Shown here: in pieces, positions 55,384-64,000 of the stretch
How the letters are laid out: every line of letters begins with the position of its first letter
Position numbering within the stretch: position 1 is the first letter of the stretch
NCBI GenBank assembly: GCA_018292915.2
Contig: JACVVK020000086.1
Span: forward strand, 1,667,501-1,731,500
Reading direction: 5' to 3'
Source: Batillaria attramentaria
Taxonomy: Eukaryota; Mollusca; Gastropoda; Batillariidae
Length of the DNA: 64,000 bases
The notes under the pieces: generated by a model
What the model was told of the DNA's origin: nothing
Seen by the model: only the letters and a program-made list of their open reading frames with translations
The model's database searches: none
Made by a program: the position numbers and the translations under genes

Positions 55384-56515
55384 GGCTGCCAATGCAAGGA
55401 CAACTCCTGGAATGCCCCCCCCCCCCCCTTTTTTTTTTCTTTGTCTTTTTCACCTGAACTTCACGCAGTGGTCCTCCAGTAGCATTCCTCCCCGGTCATG
55501 AGTGGAATCTACAAAGGCTGCTGAAGTCAGGACAAATTCTGTAATGCCCTTTTTTTAAATCTTTTTTTTTGTTTTTTTTTAACCTGAACTCCATGCAATG
55601 GTCCTCCAGTAGTATTCCTCCCCGGCCATGAGTGGAATCTACGAAGGCTGCTGAAGTCAGGGCAGTGTCTGTAATGCCTGTTTTAAATTTTGTTTTTTTT
55701 TGTGTGTGTGTGTTTTTTTGTTGTTTTTTTTTTGCACCTGAACTCCATGCAATGGTCCTCCAGTAGTATTCCTCCCCGGTCATGAGTGGAATCTACGAAG
55801 GTTGCTGAAGTCAGGGCAGTTTCTCTAATGCCCACTTTTTACAAATTATTTTGCATCTGAACTCCATGCAATGGTCGTCCAGTAGTATTCCTCCCCGGTC
55901 ATGAGTGGAATCTACGAAGGTTGCTGAAGTCAGGGCAGTTTCTCTAATGCCCACTTTTTACAAATTATTTTGCATCTGAACTCCATGCAATGGTCGTCCA
56001 GTGGTATTCCTCCCCGGTCATGAGTGGAATCCACGAAGGTTGCTGAAGTCAGGACAATTTCTGAACTACCCTTTTCTTTTTTCTTTTATTTTTGTGCACC
56101 TGAAGGTTGCTGAAGTCAGGGCAATGTCTGTAATGCCTGTTTTAAATTTTGTTTTTTTGTGGGTTTTTTTGCACCTGAACTCCATGCAATGGTCCTCCAG
56201 TAGTATTCCTCCCCGGTCATGAGTGGAATCTACGAAGGTTGCTGAAGTCAGGGCAATTTCTGTAATGCCCACTTTTTACAAATTATTTTGCATCTGAACT
56301 CCAATGGTTCTCCAGTGGTATTCCTCCCCGGTCATGAGTGGAATCCACGAAGGTTGCTGAAGTCAGGACAATTTCTGAACTACCCTTTTCTTTTTTCTTT
56401 TCTTTTTGTGCACCTGAACTCCATGCGATAGTCCTCCAGTAGTATTCCTCCCCGGTCATGAGTGGAATCCACGAAGGTCGCTGAAGTCAGGGCACTTTCA
56501 GTTATGGACAATGAT
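55384..56515. repeat. About 120-bp tandem array, eight full units
   Basis: Units contain ctgaactccatgcaatggtc, tattcctccccggtcatgag and ggttgctgaagtcagg, separated by T-rich spacers. On the minus strand many units show cctgacttcag (acceptor-like), about 67 bp without stops in two frames, and ggagttcag|gtgca (donor-like). Some units have lost the GT. Confidence 0.85.
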
Positions 56516-56775
56516 AATTTGGCAATGGGCAAACCAGGACTGGTCCTTGACACCTATGGTGCCAGCACAGTGAATTTCATATTTTCGAGAAAAAAAAAAA
56601 TCACACCAGTCTGAAACTTTTCTGGTATCATATGCACCGAACAGTCCTTTCTGAGGTCAACTAATGAGGCAACTGAAAACAGGCACTGAAAAAATTTGTT
56701 TTCTTTAAAGTTCAATTTCAGATGGGAAGGTTAAAGCATTTATTTTTGCTGTTGTTGTTGACAGTGGTTGTGGTA

Positions 56776-56776
<1 letters not shown>

Positions 56777-56855
<79 letters not shown>
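56777..56855. repeat. (GT)n microsatellite
   Basis: About 39 GT units. Confidence 0.9.
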
Positions 56856-57005
56856 ACTGCAAAGTTGACCTGTGATCAACATATTGTGTGCTAACTGAAT
56901 ACACAACCAAGCGGCCTATACCAAAAGCTACAGCCTGTGAATATCATGAGCTAAAAAAGCTACTTAGTGCATCACACCCAAGTAGGCAAAGTCAAGTCAT
57001 ACTAG

Positions 57006-57049
57006 CCTAGTGTCTGCTGGCAACAAATGACCATTGCAGAACATGCTGA
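57006..57049. repeat. 44-bp exact direct repeat, copy 2
   Basis: Identical to 54922-54965 in the same orientation, 2,084 bp away. Confidence 0.9.
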
Positions 57050-57789
57050 CAGTACATTTTTTTTTTTTAAAGGAGGAGGGCCTACAGTGAGAGAAGCTGG
57101 GACGTCTGCTCATGGGTGTTGACCCACACAAGGAGACAACTAACGTTATTGACTTGCACAGTCCTGACCAAGTCAAATGAAGAAAAGAGGGTTATCTGAG
57201 AGTAAGACAGAAAGAATGATGCAGCCTCAACCGACAGGAGTGAAAAGAGAATACGACAAAGAAATTTTGTGTACAGAAGCCAATACACATACATGACACG
57301 ACCGTGGAGTTGGGGGGGGGGAGTGGGCGGTGTCATTGATGTTGAACTACACAAGGGGACAGAGAGAGAGAGAGAGAGTAGTGGTAGACACACTGCTTTC
57401 TCTAGCAGGCCAATGCAAAAGGAATTCTTAATACTGTAGGAATTGTTAAGTGATGTGTGAAATGGTGTTATACTTGCAAAACAAAAATGCTCCCAGAGTG
57501 AAGAACCACACATAACCACAATAATGAAAAGTCTACAAAATTAATAAGGCCTAAAAAATATGTCTATCCATAAAAAGCCTGTTTAAAACTAAAAAGTTTC
57601 CAAAAAATGTCCCCTCTACTTTTGAGGGTTAACTTGGTTGGCCCCCAAAAGTCTCCCAAGCGCACAAAAATTTTCCCAGCGTAAAAGTAATGATGCTTGT
57701 GATGAAATCACCACTCAAGCAAACTCTGGCTGTCTGATACACAACCAGACCGCGATTGTAGCACACACATACCTTCAGAAAAAACAAAC

Positions 57790-58120
57790 AAAAACTAGAA
57801 CCCGAAAAGGAGTGCGGCCCGAAAGCCCCTTTCTGGGAGAAAAGGGAATCTGTCACCGCCAAGCCAGACAGCACAGCCACAGCACTGAAACCTTGCACTG
57901 ATGGGACATGCCTCCACGGTTACGAGACATGAGGAAGAATGGAACTACCAGAACCGCCCAGGTGTGGTGCTGGGGGGCAGAGGATCCCGGGAGGTCTGCC
58001 GGGGGTCGCACAGGGAGACTGAGCAGTGCACGGTCTACCCTCAGGGCTACCATGAGATGGCGCACCCTGGCACACCCCAGTGTGCATGCGTGTGCTGACC
58101 CACTGGTTCTAGTCCACGCC
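57790..58120 (-). repeat. Inverted duplication, copy 2
   Basis: Inverted relative of 54020-54440. On the minus strand it keeps gtcagcacacgcatgcac, then catgtcccatcagtgcaagg. Confidence 0.55.
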
Positions 58121-60279
58121 CCCCCCCCCTTCCCCACACACAAACCCCTCTTAAATACATATAAAAACGGCTGCATCTCTAAACCTAACAATCAAATAAG
58201 TGCACAGTTCATTCTGACATACAGGTCGCCTTCCAGATACCATTGTCCCTAGGGTCCTAGTGCATGTACTAAACCTGTTGATGATGAGTGCATGTTGTAA
58301 AATACAAAATTAGCTGATGAAAGACAGGATCTATATCTGAAGCATACTACTGATATGTATGCGATACTGAAGGTGATCGGGAAATTTGATTTCAGTAATA
58401 AAAAATTTTGATCAAAAACATGTTTCACAGCAAACATTTTTTTAAGTCTGTTGAATTTTTTTAAACCCAAAAATACGTTTAAAAAAAAAAATCTTCCTGA
58501 TTTTGTTGAATTTTGAGTATCACACAAATCATGTTTACCAAAAGAAAAAGCCTGAGGAAAAATTGATCTCAATAAAGAGACAAGCAGCGCATCTCAGAGA
58601 CAGACAAAGATCAGAACAGGCTCCTGGGGCTGCATACAGTTACATTCAGCACCAGTAATTTCGTCACTTCTTGAATTTCAAAAACACTCAACCTTCCAAA
58701 TGAATAACTCAAAAAAGGCTACACCGAAGCTGATAATGTGTGTTTTGTGGTTTTTGTTTGTGTTTTTTAAAAAGAATTTTCTGCATAAAAATAAATGGTG
58801 AAGCACCAGTCGGTGATTGTCATGTTTGATTGTAAAATTGACTGTCAAACTGATGAACTGTCCCCTAGTCAGAATGGGGAACAATGCACAATAACTCAGA
58901 CCTTCCAAAATCACATGAAAAATAAATATTGGAAAAAAACAAAACATAAAATGCACAGGGGCAAAACTGATGTTTTTCATTTAAAATCATTTTCAAAACT
59001 GTAATTTATCATCATCACCCCAGGTGCTTGTATTTCTCGTCTGTCTTACTCTTACTTCTCTGTATGCATTTTATCCCCCCCCCCCCCCCGAATTCCTTTA
59101 AAGCATATGTCAGAATAAACTGTGCATGCACTGAAACATAACTTACACACCTGTCGTGAGGGAAAATTATGCAAGACAATAAGCCAGTCCATTTGACATG
59201 AAACTGTGAAGCATGAAAAAAGAAAAGAAGAGAGCAAATGGACTGGCTCATCTGTACTATCCCTCTACAGGTCTAAATGAATTTAAAAGATTTGTTTGAA
59301 AGCCAAAGCGATACAATTACAAAAACCAAAGAGATTCATGAAAAGGAATTTGGTAAAAGATCTCAACCACTATCAACTGGATAAACACCAAGGCCATTTA
59401 ACCATCCGACAGATGATTTAATGGACATTTACCAAAGCCAAAATACTGACTGACGTGTGGGTCATTACACTTTCTGTTTACATCTCAGAGTATTTTTTTT
59501 CAACTTTCAGATTTAACAACAACAAAAATAATGCAGAATTTTTCCTCACAACAGATGAATGCAGCACCAAAGAACAGTGAAAGGCCATTACAGAACAATA
59601 TGTGTCTCAATTTTTGCCTAACTGCCCAAAACTGTAATGGCTTACCGAAATTTTGAAACATAAGACATTTTTTTTGAAATTCATGAACAAGTCAAAACCT
59701 GATTTTTAAAAAAAAGTCAAAAATAATGCGCGCAAAAGAATTTTGTTTTCCAAAACGGACAATGAACAATTATTTTACAATGAGAATGAAAAACTTTCCT
59801 TTCAAAACAGATCTATATTAATGCAGTTTTGAGACACTGACATAAATTGGTGCTGCACTGCCCACTGACACATCTGAGGATGTCAGAGGCCCTACTGGGG
59901 AAGGGAAAGGAACATGGCAACAACGATCATAATGAATGCAACTGCAGAAAAAAAATGGAACAGAAGACAGGAAAGAGGAGATGGTGGGGTAGGGAGGTAG
60001 GGAGGTAGGGATTGGGGATGGGACTAAGAGAGGTAGGGGACTGGGATGGGAGGTGGATGGGTTGAAAGGTCACTGGCATCCGGTCACTGATCTGTAGTAC
60101 ATGAACAAACAAAACATGGCATTGTACTGGAACGCAGAATACACATGAAAATAAGTGCAGCCTATTCAATGTGCATTTAACCTGCAGTTTTACATCTTAA
60201 GCCTTGGGTCTTGCATCTTAGGGTAACCTGAAGAAACAAAATACAAATCTGACAAAGTCATGTCAAATATCAAACTCAC
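58121..60279. other. Intron-like stretch
   Basis: AT-rich, with a poly-C run at 59075-59089 and a purine-rich run at 59965-60060. Donor-like minus-strand words (TTTCG|GTAAGC near 59645) have no coding partner. Confidence 0.4.
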
Positions 60280-60720
60280 CCCGTCCAGCAGCGGCACCAG
60301 GTGCAATCCAGCGGCACAGCCCTCCTCCAGGGGCACTCCAGTGGCAAAGGCCTACCTCCGGGTGTACACCAGTGGCAAAGGCCCACCTCCAGGGGTATTC
60401 CAGTGGCGCAGGCCCCTCCGAATGGATACTCCAGTGGCGAAGGACCACATCCAGGGATACCGGCTCCAGTGGCAAAGGCCCACCTCCAGGGGTATTCTAT
60501 GCCAGTGGCCAATGCCCCTCCCAAAGAATACTCCAGTGGCGAAGGACCACATCCAGGGATACCGGCTCCAGTGGCAAAGGCCCACCTCCAGGGGTATTCC
60601 AGTGGCCAAGGCCCCTCCCAAGGGTTACTCCAGTGGCGAAGGACCACATCCAGGGATACCGGCTCCAGTGGCGTCGCCCATCTCCAGGGGTACTGCAACG
60701 GCGTGGCCGGTCTCAGACAC
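60280..60720 (-). CDS. Repeat-built exon of an unidentified gene
   Basis: The acceptor ttttgtttctcattcag and the donor GACGGG|GTGAGT are both strong. The exon is 441 nt, phase 2 at both ends. Only one minus-strand frame is open throughout. It consists of out-of-phase copies of a 30-35 bp unit, so the protein alternates between motifs such as EYPWRWAFATGAGIPGCGPS and PLEYSLGGALATGIEY, rich in Gly, Pro, Trp and Leu. It could be a young structural protein segment or an untranslated exon made of minisatellite. Confidence 0.45.
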
Positions 60721-61100
60721 CTGAATGAGAAACAAAATTAGGGTTACTGACAAGTCAGGAGAGAGGAAGGAGTATAAGCTTAAACATAGCGACTGAAATT
60801 GTTCACCACACCATAGCCCTAATAACTGAAGTCAACGAGTGAGCAATCAACTTGCAAGACTGGCGCCGCTGGTTGAACTATGAGTGCGGTCGGATCAAAG
60901 TTTTTCCTCGGACCACGATCATATGTGTGGGCAAAAGTCGGCACGATTCCCCGGTCACTGATGTCAGTCTTGACACTGACAATGGCGGTCGGACTCACTG
61001 AGTGACATGGCCCGGAGGTGAGCTGGTGGCCGGTTTCGCGACTGGTCCGGCAAAACTTTGGTACTAGTTTAATCACTGGAAACACTAAACAAATACTCAC

Positions 61101-61139
61101 CCGACTGAACCCCGTCACTGCACAGACAACACCATGCAT
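61101..61139 (-). CDS. Possible first exon
   Basis: ATG at 61139-61137 begins MHGVVCAVTGFSR and is followed by the strong donor AGTCGG|GTGAGT, phase 0. It lies just downstream (minus strand) of a duplicated block rich in regulatory words. The phase does not fit the 60.3-60.7 kb exon (phase 2), so either an exon is missing between them or this exon is untranslated. Confidence 0.3.
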
Positions 61140-61246
61140 TAGTCCATTAATCGCAACTGATTAGGCCACCTAATCAGTTTGGATGTCTGGTACTTCAAAC
61201 TTGAACATCAAATCAGTCGCCACTGACAACACTGACTGACAACATA

Positions 61247-62042
61247 CCAACTTTTGGACCTCCAGCACTGACGTCAGTATTGTGCTGCGGACCGGGGACC
61301 ACCCCAAAAGTGCCTACAGGGGTGGGAGGGTTATTCGATGGAAAATTATAACGTCAAGTTTTGAAACTGAGTCAGCAGCAGGGAACAGTCAAAAACAGTG
61401 AAAATGTTCAACTATTGATCGAAGCGATCATAGTATAACTTGCCAGAGTTTCATTTAGTTTATAGACTGATGAGAATAGGTATAACTGGACGAAAATTAA
61501 ATGGAGCTGAGATATGCACCCCTTTCTGGTTTTGGTATGTCCTCATACGTCACCAGGGCCCGGCTACGAACTCAGCACGGTCGTTGGTGAGTTCCGCACG
61601 TGATTCACTGACGTGTATTATTGATATGTCACTGACAACACAACATACCAGCTAAAAGCCTTCATCCACAATGAGTTCTTTTGAAACGTCAGTATTACGC
61701 TGCGGTTCGGGGACCGCTCCAAAACTAAGCACAGGGTTGTTGTAGGGTTGTTTAATGGAAATTATACAGTCAGTTTTGAAACTGACTCGGAGTCAGCAGC
61801 ACGGAAAAGTCCAAAACAATGAAAGATTTCAACAATTGATCGAGGCGAGTATAACTTTCATTGAGTCAGTTTAGACTTATCAGGACAGGTGTAACCGGCC
61901 GGGCGGGGCGAAAGTTAAACTGAGGGGCGCTGAGAAATACACCCCTTTCTGATTTGGGTATGTCCTGGTAGGTCACTGACTAGCGCCCCGGCTATGAACT
62001 GAACTCTGGCGGTGAGTGAGTTTTGCACTTGATTCAGTCACG
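61247..62042. promoter_or_regulatory. Tandem duplication with CRE- and MARE-like words
   Basis: Two related blocks of about 380 bp (61247-61617 and 61664-62042) share gtcagtatt.gctgcgg, ttttgaaactga, gagtcagcagca, aattgatcga.gcga and acccctttctg. Copy 1 holds TGACGTCA (about 61270), and both hold GAGTCAGCA. Upstream of the possible minus-strand first exon, so a duplicated promoter or enhancer is possible. Confidence 0.45.
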
Positions 62043-62471
62043 TGTTGTCGTCGCCCCACCGGTAGTGTGCCGAACTTTTCGATCACCTCGTGCTACAGTA
62101 TACGCCGGTTATAAGAAACTCGAGGGGGGTGAATTTTTTGGTTTCTTATATCCGAGTTTTCTTATATCTGAAAGTCGGATATAAGAAAGTATTTTGAAAA
62201 TTATTTCTTATAACCGAGTTCAGTGAAAAAAAGGTTTAAAACATTTCTTTTTTCTCAGTTCGTGTATGTTTTGCATTAAATTAAGAAATATTTGGTTTCT
62301 CTTAAAGACCTGCACAGAATATATATGTGTAGAGTTAATATACACCAGTGCGCTTGTGTCCTTCAATGTCAGATGTTTTTGTTTGAACATGAAAATACTG
62401 TTTTTGCTTCCCAACTGTAGCGCTGGCGGTCATGTGGTAAGAAAAAACAAAACAAAAAGAAAAAAAAACCA

Positions 62472-62866
62472 ACCAGACCAACCAACCAACCAACCAACCA
62501 ACCAACCAACCAACCAACCAACCAATTAACCAACCAACCAAACAAACAAACAAACAAAACAGAACTAAGGGGAGAGAGAGAGAGAGAGAGAGAATTCCCT
62601 TGTATTTATAGGATATATTAAAAGTGCATTATGTATCAACTTTTGATCTATAAAACACTCGTCCCATTAGAGTATGATATGCGATGCTTTCCGTGTCTAA
62701 TTTGGCTGAAAAAAGCTGCAAATTAGCTTTTTTTCTGTTGGGAGGGGGAAGGGGGATGGAGGAAAGATGGACCATGTATATTGTCAAAGAAAGGAATTGA
62801 TCAACAGTTAGTCTAATACTGATAGTTTTATTCTCCTTAACGCGAGCCCTGTAGGCAGAGACAGAC

Positions 62867-62931
<65 letters not shown>
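62472..62931. repeat. (AACC)n and (GA)n tracts inside the pogo-like element
   Basis: (AACC)n at about 62472-62540, (GA)n at 62572-62593 and a 62-bp (GA)n at 62870-62931. Confidence 0.9.
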
Positions 62932-62934
<3 letters not shown>

Positions 62935-63137
62935 AGCTCCCAATCAGGCAAAAAAACAAAATAATAATAAAAACAACATATAACAATAGAACAACAAAAA
63001 TGCATCTCGTATTTTTTCTTCTTGCCAACATTCAATTTTGCACGGAACACAATGGTAAAGAACCAATTCAAGAAAAGAAAATCATGCGCCATCATGTGCC
63101 TGTCCTAAGTGACGTCAGACCTGACCTGTTTTCTTAG

Positions 63138-63221
63138 AATGAGTGAAATTTTCTTGGAAATGTACTTTCGGTTTCTTACAATGAGTGAAATTTTCTTGGA
63201 AATGTACTTTCGGTTTCTTAT
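63138..63221. repeat. 42-bp tandem pair
   Basis: The unit containing gtgaaattttcttggaaatg occurs at 63138 and 63180, essentially identical. Confidence 0.85.
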
Positions 63222-63864
63222 ATCCGAGTTTTTGTATCAAGCGGGACAAGAAATTTGCTTTCCTAAAACCGAGTTTTCTTATAAGCGAGTTTCTTGTATC
63301 CGAGTTTTTGTAATACATAATAAAGAAGAGTTTGGCCGGGGGAAAAAAATTCGTTGGCAATAACCGAGTTTTCTTATATCCGAGTTGCTTATATCCGGCG
63401 TCCACTGTATCACAGAGAGAAACTGTCGTCTGCGTTTTGCACACTGCTATAATCAAGGCAGTGGCCAGTATTTGACAAAATACATAGTTAAAGTTGTACA
63501 TTAGCGCCACAAACATGACTTTAACACTGAAAAAATGTTTACTGAAATCACTCAGTCACACACAAATGAACTGAAGGCAACTGAGTGCCTGTCACTGTCT
63601 GCCGGCGTCTCTTCAGCGGGCTCTCTCTCCCTCTCTCCACTGAAAATGGGTTCCAGACTTCCAGTATGTATGGATGAATCAAGGTGTATCGTGCATTGGT
63701 TCGTTCATACGCTGTTTTAAGCAGAGATTAATTGACAGACGATGGCAGGATTGGGACGACCATATGCAGACCCGGCTGCCGGCCGGACTGACGTACTATG
63801 GCGGGTGTCAGTGACGATGATCTGCATGGTCACAGTAGCGAATCATTTTCACAATTCGGGAGGG

Positions 63865-64000
63865 TGGGTGGGTGGGTGTTTGGGGGTTTAACGTCCTTTT
63901 CCACCACATAGTCACAATTCGGGAGGGTAAGTGCATGGGTGGGTGTTTAGGAGTTTAGCGTTTTTATGTTTTTTTTTTTGTTTTTCCACCACGGGGTGAT
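63865..64000 (-). mobile_element. Two SINE 3' ends in tandem (minus orientation)
   Basis: gggtttaacgtccttttcca at 63892-63911, then a second copy (ggtgtttaggagtttagcgt, then tttttccaccac) running to the window end. Preceded in each case by the GGGT-rich complement of the SINE tail. Confidence 0.65.

Larger units (their letters stand above)
62096..63407. mobile_element. 1,312-bp non-autonomous pogo/Tigger-like element
   Basis: 27-bp inverted ends at 62096-62122 and 63381-63407 with four mismatches, starting CAGT and containing acgccgg and tataag. TA flanks both ends (62094-62095 and 63408-63409), as in Tc1/mariner/pogo elements. The subterminal word cttatatccgag recurs many times near both ends. 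No transposase frame. Inside are (AACC)n, (GA)n and a 42-bp tandem pair. Confidence 0.72.

Noticed and set aside
57082..57519. 145-codon minus-strand frame
   Set aside because: It is Ser/Leu-rich from CT-rich sequence, includes a (GA)n complement, and has no splice support.

Overview
The window looks like nuclear DNA of an animal, most probably a marine mollusc and perhaps a gastropod. Genes are split by GT-AG introns and carry TATA boxes and AATAAA signals. There are more than thirty long (CA)n, (GA)n and (GTGC)n tracts and at least nine copies or fragments of one tRNA-derived SINE. There are also several short inverted-repeat transposons and many minisatellites. No bacterial operon, rRNA gene, CRISPR array or true tRNA gene was seen. 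The organism assignment is an inference from style, not a database match.

Region 1 (1-14,400) is the gene-rich part. The best result is a complete eight-exon gene on the minus strand, from a TATA box at 14,108 to an AATAAA at 6,739-6,734. All seven introns agree in phase and the joined CDS is 1,980 nt (659 residues). It encodes a signal peptide, three six-cysteine chitin-binding (peritrophin-A/CBM14-type) domains joined by Ser/His-rich linkers, then Gly-rich, QGN(A/G)L-repeat and Pro/Gln-rich segments. This is the architecture of an extracellular chitin-organising matrix protein, such as a shell, radula, periostracum or mucous matrix component. A second gene ends tail-to-tail with it on the plus strand (2,160-3,918) and encodes a Gln/Gly/Arg/Asn-rich protein with about a dozen copies of a ten-residue repeat. 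A third, on the minus strand, ends at 407. Together they suggest a small cluster of fast-evolving matrix genes.

Region 2 (14,400-34,400) is mostly intergenic: SINE copies, compound microsatellites, a possible piggyBac-type MITE and two phase-compatible plus-strand exons near 25.3-25.8 kb. Region 3 (34,400-49,000) holds a 33-copy 25-bp satellite with a 50-bp higher-order period. It also holds a hammerhead-like motif next to a duplicated pyrimidine-rich block, a probable exon at 36.8 kb and a MITE/SINE composite at 41.3-41.6 kb. A (C)nAGGTCTRTGTT minisatellite is split there by a 909-bp inverted-repeat transposon.

Region 4 (49,000-64,000) has a different texture. It contains locally duplicated intron-like blocks, arrays of roughly 120-bp and 125-145-bp units, and several exons with strong splice sites on the minus strand. 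These include a C-terminal membrane-helix exon at 50.5 kb and a 441-nt repeat-built exon at 60.3-60.7 kb. A tandemly duplicated CRE/MARE-bearing block lies at 61.2-62.0 kb. A 1,312-bp element with TA target duplications closes the region.
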